DNA of 64,000 bases from Peribacillus sp044761985 (GCF_044761985.1 NZ_JBIWDK010000012.1:1-64000), one strand, 5' to 3'. Positions 46,326 to 55,366 are shown, counted from the first letter of the stretch. Notes: generated from the letters alone by a model not told the origin. Translations and numbers: made by a program.

Positions 46326-47148
46326 TTATTTTAATAAATCATCGACTATTAGTCTCCAAATCATGTGATGATAGCCTTCGCCCAATAATTCTCTAAGAAA
46401 TAATCAGGATCTCCATATTTCATTTTCCAGATTTTTTGTGCACTTGTATATCCACTATCTAAACAAAATTCTTCTATACCCTTATTATGCAGTGTCAAAT
46501 ATATTTTATTTAATAGTAAATTACAGCTGTGGAGTGATCGTATTCGTGTCTTGAATAGACATTCTTTCACGCACGACACGCTCCATACGAGTAAAGTACC
46601 GTTTTTGCATCACGTGACATGCCAGCTTCTTCAATCGTACTCCAAACGTCTTCCTCAGTAGCTCCGTATCTGCAGCGACAGCATGTATTCCTTTCTTGGA
46701 AAATGATGACTCCAACCGTGCCCTAATGGGAGCGAACATGCATACATGAAGGCGATAAAATGGCCGGACGTCATGGTAACAAAGGTGTAATCTCAAGGAT
46801 CCTTCCTGAAGAAGATATGCCTTACATGCCTGATGGAACACCGGTTGACTGTACCCACCTCATTTAGATCTTTTAAAGCATTATCTCTATCTTTACTTAT
46901 AAGATCGCCTGGTGCACCGTATTCAATTGTACCAATTATTTTATCTCCATCTAAAGCAATCAGAAAAAAACGTTTTTCACCATTACTTGACAAGTCACTT
47001 TCTAAGTAGATTTTCTTAGCTTCAATTTCGTTTTCTATGTCCTCTAGCTTATCCCCTATACCTTCTTTAATAAATGTATCGTTCTAAAAAATTGATTTAA
47101 CTCTTTTATATCCTCAGTTCTTGGCCTTCTAATCTCTAAGTAAAGCAC
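46326..47148 (-). pseudogene. GNAT acetyltransferase, broken and interrupted by rpoB pieces
   Basis: Pieces of one GNAT protein are readable: IRRPRTEDIKELNQFFRT (from a GTG at 47148), then after a frameshift DTFIKEGIGDKLEDIENEIE ... NALKDLNEVGT, then about 323 bases of foreign sequence (46527-46849), then NLLLNKIYLTLHNKGIEEFC ... DYFLENYW and, after another one-base deletion, GEGYHHMIWRLIVDDLLK. The interruption removes the acetyl-CoA-binding loop expected between NEVGT and LLLNK. The gene cannot make an active enzyme. Confidence 0.8.
46527..46849. other. Scrambled patchwork of four rpoB fragments
   Basis: Four segments translate as conserved stretches of RNA polymerase beta subunit: minus strand 46527-46589 RMERVVRERMSIQDTNTI...; minus 46591-46665 [20 protein letters not shown]...; plus 46666-46740 [20 protein letters not shown]...; plus 46748-46849 EGDKMAGRHGNKGVISRILP.... 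They are out of order relative to RpoB (order along RpoB: first, third, fourth, second) and point both ways. Junctions are direct except for seven bases between the last two. There is no rpoB gene in the window. Confidence 0.88.
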
Positions 47149-47593
47149 TCTAGAGCCTCTTTAAACTTAATACCAATTATTTAAAATTACTGTTAAGGAC
47201 TTAATCATTTTTTTCAACAAAGGTGTTTATCATATTACAGATAAGCGCCCTTTAACAGAATAACAAAGCAATTCCAAGGTTTGTTTGAGTAAATATTTAC
47301 TTAATCCCCATTTGTTAAGATTACATGTTCATCAATTGCACATTTTATATTTTCTTTAATGTTATAAAAATGAGGGGCAATCTTAAAAATAGAGTTGAAA
47401 TATTGAGCCTAATCTACCTTTCTTGCTTATATGATTGATATTGATATTCTATTTATTATCCTTTTTTCCTCCTATTCTTATTTACCTATCCTGCTCGGTT
47501 AGTTGAATAGAGGGAAAAATAATATAGTTAAAATAAACCCCTATTATCGGCATCACCGAAGAAAAAACGAATAACATCTTTCACTAAGATTAA
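47149..47593. other. Gene-poor region before the inverted-repeat element
   Basis: No gene seen; AT-rich, with the repeated phrase described at 45986-46325 near 47246-47267. Confidence 0.35.
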
Positions 47594-47738
47594 AGTTCAA
47601 GGGGCTGTCCCAAAAGGGGTAATTATACCGAAATTGTATAAATGGTAAAAGGCAGAAACGTTGCTTTAACAACATTTCTGCCTCTTTATTTTTGTGAAAT
47701 TCCCTGGAATAAGGACTTATTAGACAGCCCCTTGAACT
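47594..47738. mobile_element. Small inverted-repeat element (MITE-like)
   Basis: A 145-bp element with perfect 16-base terminal inverted repeats (47594-47609 and 47723-47738, agttcaaggggctgtc) and a central hairpin (47650-47663 with 47670-47683, one mismatch). It codes for nothing. Its right end matches the insertion-sequence end at window start over 21 bases, so it is probably a deletion derivative moved by the same transposase. Confidence 0.75.
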
Positions 47739-47892
47739 GCGACATAAAATTGATAGTGAATACTGATGTAGTAGGGCTAAAGGTTAAGTGAACAATTTCG
47801 GTGCATATATAAACAAAGTTTTGTCGTGAGTGTGGGTGTTTTGTGTATTTAAAAAGTAAACATAAATATAAAGTATTCACCCACAAAATAAA

Positions 47893-47921
47893 AACCCTCA
47901 ACGCTTAGAGCGTCAAGGGTT
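47893..47921 (-). terminator. Original glnA terminator, displaced
   Basis: aaccctcaacgc...gcgtcaagggtt stem directly after the displaced glnA 3' end; now about 16 kb from the rest of glnA. Confidence 0.7.
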
Positions 47922-47925
47922 CAAA

Positions 47926-47982
47926 GAATTAATACGTGCTCATATATTGTTCGCGTTCCCAAGGGTGAACTTGCGTGCGGAA
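47926..47982 (-). other. Left attachment site (glnA 3' end copy 1)
   Basis: The minus strand codes for the last residues of glutamine synthetase, FRTQVHPWEREQYMSTY and stop, with no upstream glnA. It is identical over 57 bases to 53743-53799, and 32 bases (47941-47972) are also identical at 63919-63950. Left junction of the tandem array. Confidence 0.9.
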
Positions 47983-48086
47983 CAGGTTTTTATTACTTTT
48001 TTACATATTTATCCGTGTTAATAACAGTTATAACAAGCGTTTTACTCATTTGATTAGTTTATAAGTGTTTATAGATTGTGATCAAA

Positions 48087-48105
48087 GTGGTCAATCGGTG
48101 GTCAA
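48087..48105. repeat. Element 1 left arm-type repeats
   Basis: gtggtcaa at 48087-48094 and 48098-48105, starts 11 bases apart. The same pair with the same spacing occurs at the right end of element 1 (53649-53667). Likely integrase arm-binding sites. Confidence 0.75.
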
Positions 48106-48153
48106 ATTTTTAACTGCTTTTACAGCTCAGTAGCGCACAAAAAAAGACCCCAA

Positions 48154-48261
48154 TTATTGCTTATTGTTTACCTTTAAAACTAATGATGTTGATGCTGCAT
48201 GTGTAAATGTAGGTGTAACTAAAGAAAAGATTAAAATAACTGCTAAGAGTAGCTTCTTCAT
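48154..48261 (-). CDS. Tiny secreted peptide
   Basis: A 35-residue frame with a perfect aggaggt ribosome site. MKKLLLAVILIFSLVTPTFT is a signal peptide with cleavage expected after THA, leaving about 12 residues (ASTSLVLKVNNKQ). It may be a small exported peptide or the stump of a longer secreted protein. Confidence 0.5.
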   Translation of the reverse strand: MKKLLLAVILIFSLVTPTFTHAASTSLVLKVNNKQ

Positions 48262-48404
48262 AAATACCTCCTGGATGAATGTAAGTATACATTAATATAA
48301 AGTCCAGGTATATTGTATCAGTATTTCTTTTTTTATCCAATTTTTATAAAACTTTATACCTATACATTTTTAAACATAATAAAACCTTCCATCGCTGAGA
48401 GGTC

Positions 48405-48715
48405 TCATTTAACTATAAACTGATGACTCCAATCTTCCATAAAGGCCATAAACGGTGATACGCTGGAATTACGTAATCCTTCTTTTATACTCCAGTTAGT
48501 GTACTGATCCAGTAGCTTGAAGATTGCCTCTGCATGTTGTTCAGTCGTCGGCTTAATACGCCCATATAGAGTCTTCAAGCTCACTTACAGTAAAATCATA
48601 TACATCTTTGTTGAAACGATATTCAATGGATTCAGACATGAGAAAAAAAGGTCTGTATGCTTCTGGAGAATGAGTAGTGGCTAAGAATTGCTGTTTGGCT
48701 TGTTGGTTATACATT
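48405..48715 (-). pseudogene. Frameshifted integrase-like SAM-domain protein
   Basis: From ATG 48715: MYNQQAKQQFLATTHSPEAY ... YDFTVSELED, stop, then in another frame LYGRIKPTTEQHAEAIFKLL ... MAFMEDWSHQFIVK. The helical pattern resembles core-binding domains of tyrosine recombinases used as phage regulators; the identification is tentative. One base change restores about 102 residues. Confidence 0.4.
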
Positions 48716-48894
48716 TTACGCCCCCTTTAACTCATCATATTCACATTATAGCTGAAATATTTGCCAAATGCTGCGTTAAGAAATAAGGAGAAAATTAACC
48801 TCTCTCATACTCCCTTATGCTACCATATTATCCCTTTTTCAAGCCTATAACACGGTTAAAAGATGTCTTTTATTGGGTGATACTTAGTGAATAT

Positions 48895-48933
48895 AAAAAA
48901 GGTGAGAATACTACAAATAGTATTCTCACCTTA
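48895..48933 (-). terminator. Terminator for 48997-49533
   Basis: ggtgagaatactacaaatagtattctcacc, 13-base perfect stem with an A-run on the plus-strand side. Confidence 0.85.
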
Positions 48934-48996
48934 AATATTGATTTACTCAAATCCTAATCTAAAATATACGACTCGTTATTACGAGTGACCTTCCAT

Positions 48997-49533
48997 TTAA
49001 TACCTTGATCTTCTTTGAAGTTCATCCATTTCTGAATCGATAGAACTTAATTCATCTTCAATGTCCTCTAATTTTCTCATTCTTTCTTTATGTCGCAAGT
49101 TAGTATGATACAAATTAATACATTCCTTTATCGTATCTGCCCGTGAGGATTTTATGTATTTTATAAATTCCGAAATAGCTTCGAAATTCTGATAATCCTC
49201 TGGAATACCACTTAATGTCGCCATTCTCTCTTGACTGTCTTTAATCCTTTTTATAGCACTTTTCATTTTGATTTTACGTTTCCCTGCAGATATTGTCATC
49301 CAAATAAAGACAACAAAAGGCAAGATAGCAATAGTAGGATTTTTATCTGTATCGAGAGCAGTCTGTAGAAAGGAACCGATAACAGCATAAGCGAATAACG
49401 GAGTGACAATAAATGACCAAAGGATACGTCTTCCCATTCCATTTTTACTCACGATATCAGAGATAGCTAATCGCTCATTTCTTTGGATTCTTACTTCAGG
49501 TTCATACAGTCGCAATGTTTCTAAAAGTGTCAT
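48997..49533 (-). CDS. Hypothetical membrane/coiled-coil protein (element 1)
   Basis: A 178-residue protein with two membrane segments (about 37-57 and 67-83), then a long charged coiled coil (RHKERMRKLEDIEDELSSIDSE). No family recognised. Own terminator and ribosome site, so likely expressed. Cargo of element 1. Confidence 0.65.
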   Translation of the reverse strand: MTLLETLRLYEPEVRIQRNERLAISDIVSKNGMGRRILWSFIVTPLFAYAVIGSFLQTALDTDKNPTIAILPFVVFIWMTISAGKRKIKMKSAIKRIKDSQERMATLSGIPEDYQNFEAISEFIKYIKSSRADTIKECINLYHTNLRHKERMRKLEDIEDELSSIDSEMDELQRRSRY

Positions 49534-49740
49534 CTTTCACAGTTCCCCCTTAATTTCAACGGTTAATTTTACCACAATAAGAAAAGCAACTCAATATTTC
49601 CTAATTATTTTTACCTAGAAAAATAATATAATCTGTTTATATCAAGTTATACTTCATTCAAATTAACTATTTCAGCACATTTAGAGATAAATAAAAGCCA
49701 CCTATTAGGTGACTTAATCTTTCATTAAAAATAATACTAC

Positions 49741-50028
49741 CTAAATTGCGATATACCCTTTATCTTGCAAGGTAGTTGCAGAATGATCATCCGCAGGAAG
49801 GTATCCTTCTTTTAATAGCTCATTCAGATAAATTTTATTATAAATAAACATAAATATCAGACCAGAAAAGCCAAATGTAACAACTGAGGCTAAAAATATA
49901 ATAATTCCCCATTTCCAATCTCCTCTAAAAAGAGCTGGGAAAAAACTAAAGAAAAAGACTGTCCAGCTAAACCCTACTTTCACTGTTTTAGTCATGTGCG
50001 TTTGTGGATGTTTTAAATTAACTTTCAT
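49741..50028 (-). CDS. Small membrane protein (DUF2628-like)
   Basis: A 95-residue protein with FSWTVFFFSFFPALFRGDWKWG, a pattern typical of DUF2628/HrgC-like proteins, and a second membrane segment. Function unknown. Independent transcription suggested by a terminator-like repeat (about 49692-49713). Confidence 0.65.
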   Translation of the reverse strand: MKVNLKHPQTHMTKTVKVGFSWTVFFFSFFPALFRGDWKWGIIIFLASVVTFGFSGLIFMFIYNKIYLNELLKEGYLPADDHSATTLQDKGYIAI

Positions 50029-50202
50029 TAAAATCTCACCTTTTCTATTATATAATTACTCGGCTTAATGCTTTACTCCTAATTATCAATACGGTTACCT
50101 ATTATACTATAATAATATATTTTCAATAGAAAAAATAGTATTTACATAAAACTTTTGAACTATATTATCATAACACTATGGGTTTTATTAAATCAATATA
50201 TA

Positions 50203-50227
50203 AAAAAGCCACTGTTTTAAGTGGCCT
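50203..50227 (-). terminator. Terminator of the lipoprotein gene
   Basis: aagccactgttttaagtggcctt stem with an A-run on the plus-strand side. Confidence 0.75.
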
Positions 50228-50233
50228 TTGTTA

Positions 50234-51076
50234 CTATTCTTCTTCGATGTACGTTACATTAAGTTCATTTTCTAAATCGGTAACAGCTTCTTCACCAGTA
50301 GCATATTCTTCTTTAGCTTCATCTATATATTCCTCAAATGTGATACCGATATCAACTTTTATCTTAGTGAAATTTGAAAACACTCCAATTTGACTATTTG
50401 CGGAATCTTTTAAACTTGAAACAATTTTATTAAGTTTTTCTACTTCCTCTTCAGTAAAATCTGTACCATACTTTTCAGTTTCTAATTTTATCAATTCTAA
50501 ATCATCTTTAACCCATGCCAACCTATCAATTGAAAGATCAGCTGACTCGTTTATTTCCTCAATAGGCGTAGAACTGTCATTAACTAAATTAAAGCCATAT
50601 ATTTCCCCATCGGGACCATTTGGGTCAAGTATTTTCATATCTGTATGTATATCCTTCATAAACGCAGCCTCATAGACATTCTTAAATGTATCTATATCTT
50701 TCATCGCTACATAGATTTCTTCAGATGATAGGGAATCTATATCTTTTTCAAGCGTGTTGAATTGTTCATTCATATGATCATCATCATTCATCGCAATTAA
50801 AGCTTTGCTACCAATAGCATTTGCTATAATATTAAAGCCATTTCTTATGGGTGCAAATGATTCTTCTGTAACATACCCTACTTCTTCTTGTCCTTCTTTA
50901 CGCTCATTTGATACAATTTCAAGTCTTTCTAAAACATCTTCTCTAGCTGCATTAGCTTGTTCGTCGCTAACTATCATTTCTGGATCATTAGACCCTACTG
51001 AAGTCTCTCCTGAATTGCAACCTGACAAAGCAATTGCAACCATAGGTAACACTAAGAGTTTTTTTAAGTGTAACAT
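50234..51076 (-). CDS. Predicted lipoprotein (element 1)
   Basis: A 280-residue protein with a lipoprotein signal (KKLLVLPMVAIALSGC, lipid on Cys20) and an acidic, helical mature part rich in E and D. No family recognised. A surface lipoprotein in an integrative element may act in immunity to superinfection or host surface change, but that is inference. Confidence 0.8.
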   Translation of the reverse strand: MLHLKKLLVLPMVAIALSGCNSGETSVGSNDPEMIVSDEQANAAREDVLERLEIVSNERKEGQEEVGYVTEESFAPIRNGFNIIANAIGSKALIAMNDDDHMNEQFNTLEKDIDSLSSEEIYVAMKDIDTFKNVYEAAFMKDIHTDMKILDPNGPDGEIYGFNLVNDSSTPIEEINESADLSIDRLAWVKDDLELIKLETEKYGTDFTEEEVEKLNKIVSSLKDSANSQIGVFSNFTKIKVDIGITFEEYIDEAKEEYATGEEAVTDLENELNVTYIEEE

Positions 51077-51258
51077 TTAAATCCTCCTAAAATATTTAAT
51101 AAATTACAGCAATTTATTATATCATTAAAACAATAGTCATATGGAAATATAGGAATAATATAAGCTAATTGTAAATCAAAAGGATATTATAATTAAAGTA
51201 ATATAGTTTTTTAGATAAAAAGAAAAGCCACCAGGTAAAGGTGACTTAAGTTAGCTAT

Positions 51259-51573
51259 TCACTCTAATTCTAAACGATAACCTTTCTTTCTAAGTTTCCT
51301 CTCTGCAAGTTTTTGCTTCATTTCATCTGATATGTTGTCATCCTTTATTAGATGCCCCAATAGCACATTAAGCATCTTTGCAACATCTTGAAGCCTATAT
51401 TCATCCTCATTTAGGAGATCCTTTACTACTGTTAGCGATGATTCCATTTCAAGAAAAACATTTACATCTTCAATATTATCTAATACTTGCATGGCTAACT
51501 GTGCTGTACGTTTTCTATAACCTTCTAAGTAGGATAATTCCTTTTGTAGTTCAGTTTTGAGGCGTGATTTCAT
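51259..51573 (-). CDS. Hypothetical helical protein (element 1)
   Basis: A 104-residue charged protein, entirely helical by pattern (LKTELQKELSYLEGYRKRTAQ and DEMKQKLAERKLRKKGYRLE). Good ribosome site (aggaggtc). Followed by a repeat aagccacc...ggtgactt like those after other genes in this element. Family unknown. Confidence 0.6.
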   Translation of the reverse strand: MKSRLKTELQKELSYLEGYRKRTAQLAMQVLDNIEDVNVFLEMESSLTVVKDLLNEDEYRLQDVAKMLNVLLGHLIKDDNISDEMKQKLAERKLRKKGYRLELE

Positions 51574-51603
51574 GAGAGACCTCCTTTGGGGATTATGCTT
51601 ATT

Positions 51604-51818
51604 CTATTTCTTAGGAGTAATGTTAACAGTCTTCTTATAGTTGTCAATCCGCTGCCAAGTAAATTCTTCTACCACTTCTTCTACGTTAACAACATTCAAA
51701 CTTTTAACTTTCTCTATAATCTCTCCTTATTAATTCCTAAAGCTTCTGATGTTGTTTCTAATGCTGGGAATGCAAATTGCTTTACTAATTCATCTTCTAT
51801 GCCTAATAGGAAATCCAT
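51604..51818 (-). pseudogene. Frameshifted small phage-type protein
   Basis: From ATG 51818 (ggaggtg upstream): MDFLLGIEDELVKQFAFPAL ... GINKE then shift to EIIEKVKSLNVVNVEEVVEE ... VNITPKK. One base change restores about 71 residues. Not recognised. Confidence 0.5.
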
Positions 51819-51991
51819 ATTCAACACCTCCAAATTTATTTTAATCAAATATAATAAATAGCATTTAACTTACATCAATTACTCAAGAAATTTTCAATGA
51901 ACATCAGGATAGAGTTTCGGATTGGTACCAAGAATTCTATTAGCACCTTTGTCACCATGACTCAAACCAATAAATACTTTTTCCTATGTAA

Positions 51992-52405
51992 ATGCAATTC
52001 GCTGATTCAATGACAGTTAAGCCTAGGTCCAGGAATGGTTTTGATCTTGATAGATTGATTGCTTCCCTAGATAAGATTAAACCTATAGGTACATATGCAT
52101 TTGTACTGCTGGCTAGTTTCATTATACCTTCTGTAGTGTTTCAAGAACTAGACTCGAAAAAGAAACTCATGGACGAACTGGGAAAAAAAGCACGTTATGT
52201 TAGCAAGCAACTTGATAAATTGCGTCAACAAGGTAAATTGCATGAAGGTGTTCAACTATCTAATGGAGGAAAACTAACTGCAATTTATGGGCACATGAAA
52301 GATACAGTAGTAACTCCAGGTCAAAAACCTGAATGGGAAGAAAACTTAGAGAATGCTTCTGATAATGTCTTGGACAAGATTAGACTCATCGATATTTATT
52401 TGTAG
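51992..52405 (+). CDS. Hypothetical protein with membrane segment (element 1)
   Basis: A 137-residue frame with a hydrophobic stretch (GTYAFVLLASFIIPSVVF, about 33-50) and a basic helical part (KKLMDELGKKARYVSKQLDKL). No clear ribosome site, so it may be the end of a longer decayed gene. Lies just upstream of the element 1 integrase. Confidence 0.45.
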   Translation: MQFADSMTVKPRSRNGFDLDRLIASLDKIKPIGTYAFVLLASFIIPSVVFQELDSKKKLMDELGKKARYVSKQLDKLRQQGKLHEGVQLSNGGKLTAIYGHMKDTVVTPGQKPEWEENLENASDNVLDKIRLIDIYL

Positions 52406-52483
52406 CCCCTGATCCTTCTGTCTCATTCCCCTTTTCCTTACATACTCCTTTAATTTGTTTTTTAGCGAAAGAGGTGATTTTTA

Positions 52484-53631
52484 TTGGAAAGCTTTAGAAA
52501 ACGTGGATCTACCTGGCAGTACAGAATCAAATATATTGATCCTACTACTCGTGAATCAAAGGAGATTTCCAAAGGTGGATTTAAAACTAAGAAAGAAGCT
52601 TCAATTGCAGCATCTGCTGAAGAAGTTAAATTATCAAATGGTTTAGAATTAGATAGGGACAATGTTCAGTTGAAATTGTATTTAAGAGAATGGCTTCTTG
52701 AATATAAGAAGGATAACGTTCGAAAAAATACGTATATATTGCATGAACGCAATATAGAGACTAAGATAATTCCCTACTTCAAGGATATCTATTTGAAAGA
52801 TTTAACTCCTTTAAGGTATCAAAAATTTTTAAATCATCTTAGTGACCAAGGTTACAGTAACCGAACAATAGAAATAATTCATACTACTATGTATAGTGCT
52901 TTACAAATAGCTGTTCGCCCATTGCGTAAGCTTGATGAAAATCCTTGTAAAGATGTTGTTATCCCTAAGAAGAATGAGAAAAAGAAAACAGAGCTTCAAT
53001 ATATTAAGTCTGATGATATCCCTGCATTCTTACGGGTAGCTAGAAGAGATAGCTATGTATATTACATGTTCTTTAAAACTCTATTAGAAACTGGCCTGAG
53101 AAAAGGTGAAACTGCTGCATTGCAAAGTAAGGATTTTGATTTCAAAGAAGGATATATTACTGTTAATAAAACGTTGGATTTTCAAACTCGTGCTGGAGAA
53201 AGTAGATTTGGGGAAGCTCAAACGTATGGATCAAATCGCAAAGTGAAAATGAGTGATTCTTTATCGAAGGAATTGTCCAAGCATATGGATTATTTAAACA
53301 CTCAGAGAATAGTTTATAACGACATATACCATCATGAGTTGGACTTGGTATTCTGCAGAGAAGATGGCAACTTTCTACCTAAGCCTACCTATTCAACGCA
53401 TTCAACAGAGTAATTCAAAAAGCAGGAATAGAAAAATTACCAGTCCATGCATTGCGCCATACTCATGCAGTATTATTATTAGAGTCTGGAGCTAGTATGA
53501 AGTTTGTTCAAGAAAGACTTGGACATAAAAACATAACCATCACATCTGATGTTTATTTTCATATCTCGGACAAGATAGAAAACAGATCAGTGGATGATTA
53601 TGATAGTTACATGAAAAACTTATTAAGCTAA
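52484..53631 (+). pseudogene. Element 1 tyrosine integrase, frameshifted
   Basis: Phage/ICE integrase of about 381 residues from a TTG with gaggtg upstream. N-terminal AP2-like arm domain (MESFRKRGSTWQYRIKY), SAM-like core-binding domain (about 60-165), then catalytic R in TGLRKGETAALQ. The frame breaks near 53390 and continues as FNAFNRVIQKAG with HALRHTHAV, LGHKN and the nucleophile in SDVYFHIS. All catalytic residues survive; one base change restores the protein. It lies beside the middle glnA copy, its probable target. Confidence 0.9.
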
Positions 53632-53648
53632 TTTTTTAGGATTATTTG

Positions 53649-53703
53649 GTGGTCAAAAAGTGGTCAAACGTTAATTCTTCTGACTCACTTTTATATTGAC
53701 CAC
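53649..53703. repeat. Element 1 right arm-type repeats
   Basis: gtggtcaa at 53649-53656 and 53660-53667 (11 apart) plus inverted ttgaccac at 53696-53703; the direct pair matches that at 48087-48105. Confidence 0.75.
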
Positions 53704-53742
53704 CATTTTTCATCCATAAAACCTTGTTATATCAACGTTTTT

Positions 53743-53799
53743 GAATTAATACGTGCTCATATATTGTTCGCGTTCCCAAGGGTGAACTTGCGTGCGGAA
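53743..53799 (-). other. Middle attachment site (glnA 3' end copy 2)
   Basis: Codes on the minus strand for FRTQVHPWEREQYMSTY and stop, identical over 57 bases to the left copy. Junction between elements 1 and 2. Confidence 0.9.
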
Positions 53800-53900
53800 T
53801 ATATTCTATAGAAGTAAAACGGATAAAAACATATTAAATATGCTTAATTATCGTGATTTCCCAAATGAATATAATCATAATAAATCAAAATCCATCTAAC

Positions 53901-53923
53901 TTTTATGGGCAATTTTATGGGCA
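53901..53923. repeat. Element 2 left arm-type repeats
   Basis: ttttatgggca at 53901-53911 and 53913-53923. Related tttatgggca at 63805-63814 and inverted tgcccataaa at 63856-63865 mark the right end of element 2. Confidence 0.7.
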
Positions 53924-53951
53924 CATATTAATAATAAAAACAAAAGAGCAC

Positions 53952-54110
53952 AGCGGAAGAATTAAGTATTGGCGTAAAAGCATTTAAAGAATTTATGATG
54001 AAAGTTAAAGCAGGAACTAAAATGATTAAGGGCCAGTTCGCTTACTTCAACGGAATTGTGAACAAATTGATGACAAAGCTTTATTTTGATGAAGAATTTT
54101 TTGCTGGATA
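53952..54110 (+). pseudogene. C-terminal remnant of a phage-type protein
   Basis: An open frame without a start reads STAEELSIGVKAFKEFMMKV, GTKMIKGQFAYFNGIVNK and ends LYFDEEFFAG. It looks like the tail of a phage or plasmid replication protein; identification is tentative. Confidence 0.35.
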
Positions 54111-54113
54111 ACT

Positions 54114-54335
54114 ATGTACAGAAACGATTACATATTGATAAAGCTAAAATATATAAATTTGATATTTCAGAGAAAAAATTCGAAACTTCCATTTATAATC
54201 TTATCCATAACTGATAATATACCTGAGTATCATATAGGTAATTTTAACTACAAAATTGAGCATAATATCAAAATCACTAGATTTTGTGAAGAGTTAATTA
54301 AGTATATTGAAAACCAAATAACAAAATCCCTCTAA
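54114..54335 (+). CDS. Small hypothetical protein (element 2)
   Basis: A 73-residue, lysine- and isoleucine-rich frame (MYRNDYILIKLKYINLIFQR). No ribosome site of quality and no family. Weak support. The rest of 54336-54662 holds a further remnant (frame ending MKFKEITGYTLDDSM) and a small terminator at about 54532-54560. Confidence 0.35.
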   Translation: MYRNDYILIKLKYINLIFQRKNSKLPFIILSITDNIPEYHIGNFNYKIEHNIKITRFCEELIKYIENQITKSL

Positions 54336-54669
54336 ATTATGGAATGTATTTTCTATAAAATTGAAGTATAGCTAATGAAAGGACTGACGAAGATTGGGAT
54401 AATTCTAGCTATATACGAATGAAATTTAAAGAAATCACTGGATACACTTTGGATGATTCAATGTAAAAATTATTGATAATTTTAGCCATAAGTTCAGTCC
54501 TATGTACTTACTTTTTAAATTAGATATAAGTCCCTCTCGGTAAGAGAAGGGCTCTTTCTTTATGCAATATATCTAACAAGAAATTTCTTCATTGGAATTA
54601 ACCATTCATACAAGCTCCCTTTTATATCCTAAATTTCATACGAACCATTACTCTTATTCGAGTTGTTTA

Positions 54670-54683
54670 CGAACAAACGTTTG
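54670..54683 (+). promoter_or_regulatory. LexA (SOS) box upstream of the YolD gene
   Basis: cgaacaaacgtttg fits the Bacillus LexA consensus at every position. Places the YolD gene under control of the lexA product encoded 16 kb away. Confidence 0.85.
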
Positions 54684-54713
54684 TATATAATAATAAAAAA
54701 AGGAGATGGGTTT

Positions 54714-55040
54714 ATGATAAAGGATAGAGGCACAATTAAGTGGACATCTTTAATGCTTCCTGAGCATGTAAAGGCTCTGAGGGATTGGGCAGTAGAAGAT
54801 AAGCTAGAAAAGAAGCCTGAACTAGATGAACAAGCATTTGAACAGATAGAAATTGTCGTCATGGATTCTTTAAACTACACCCTCCCTATTCATTTAACTA
54901 TATGGGAAAACGGTCTATACACTATATTCTCATGTATTGTCGCCAAAGTAAATCTGGTATCCCGGCAACTGAAACTGGAACTACAAGATGATATGATTAC
55001 CGTTACCCTTGATTCCCTCGTATCAGTGGAGAGGGTTTAG
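54714..55040 (+). CDS. YolD-like protein
   Basis: A 108-residue YolD-family protein from ATG 54714 (aaggagatg upstream), starting MIKDRGTIKWTSLMLPEHVK, the family signature. YolD proteins accompany error-prone polymerases (UvrX/YqjW) in SOS-induced Bacillus phage and chromosomal operons. Here no polymerase follows; only a broken small partner gene remains. Confidence 0.88.
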   Translation: MIKDRGTIKWTSLMLPEHVKALRDWAVEDKLEKKPELDEQAFEQIEIVVMDSLNYTLPIHLTIWENGLYTIFSCIVAKVNLVSRQLKLELQDDMITVTLDSLVSVERV

Positions 55041-55042
55041 TT

Positions 55043-55366
55043 ATGACCAGAATACCCACCCACGATAGGGATATAATCGAGTAAGAAATCTATTTACCTA
55101 TGTTAATAAAATTGCTTGAACGGGATCGGCTGATTATTGAAAAGGCTCCACTTAAATTAAATAGACCTTACTTGGAGTTAGTTGAAAATGCAATCAGATC
55201 CGTTCAAAAGGACCTAAAAATAACTAGGTTAGTGAGGTTAAACGGGATAGTGATTTTACGATGTATTCATTCATTTACAACGGTTACGAGGTATTTCATA
55301 ATTATTTTAATCCTAGATTAAGAATAGATGTGCAGAATTGTTGAAGTTTTATTTAGAACAACGTTA
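55043..55366 (+). pseudogene. Broken YolD partner gene
   Basis: Frames read MTRIPTHDRDIIE stop, then LPMLIKLLERDRLIIEKAPL ... NAIRSVQKDLK, then (other frame) DFTMYSFIYNGYEVFHNYFN and RCAELLKFYLEQR. Several changes separate them. The pattern matches small proteins found behind YolD in Bacillus SOS operons (YozL-like), from memory. Confidence 0.5.

Noticed and set aside
46521..46841. 106-codon minus-strand frame inside the acetyltransferase
   Set aside because: Not a gene: it is an accidental frame running through the scrambled rpoB pieces, partly antisense to them.
47686..47901. 71-codon minus-strand frame over the MITE edge
   Set aside because: Overlaps the terminal repeat and glnA terminator region; no coding character.
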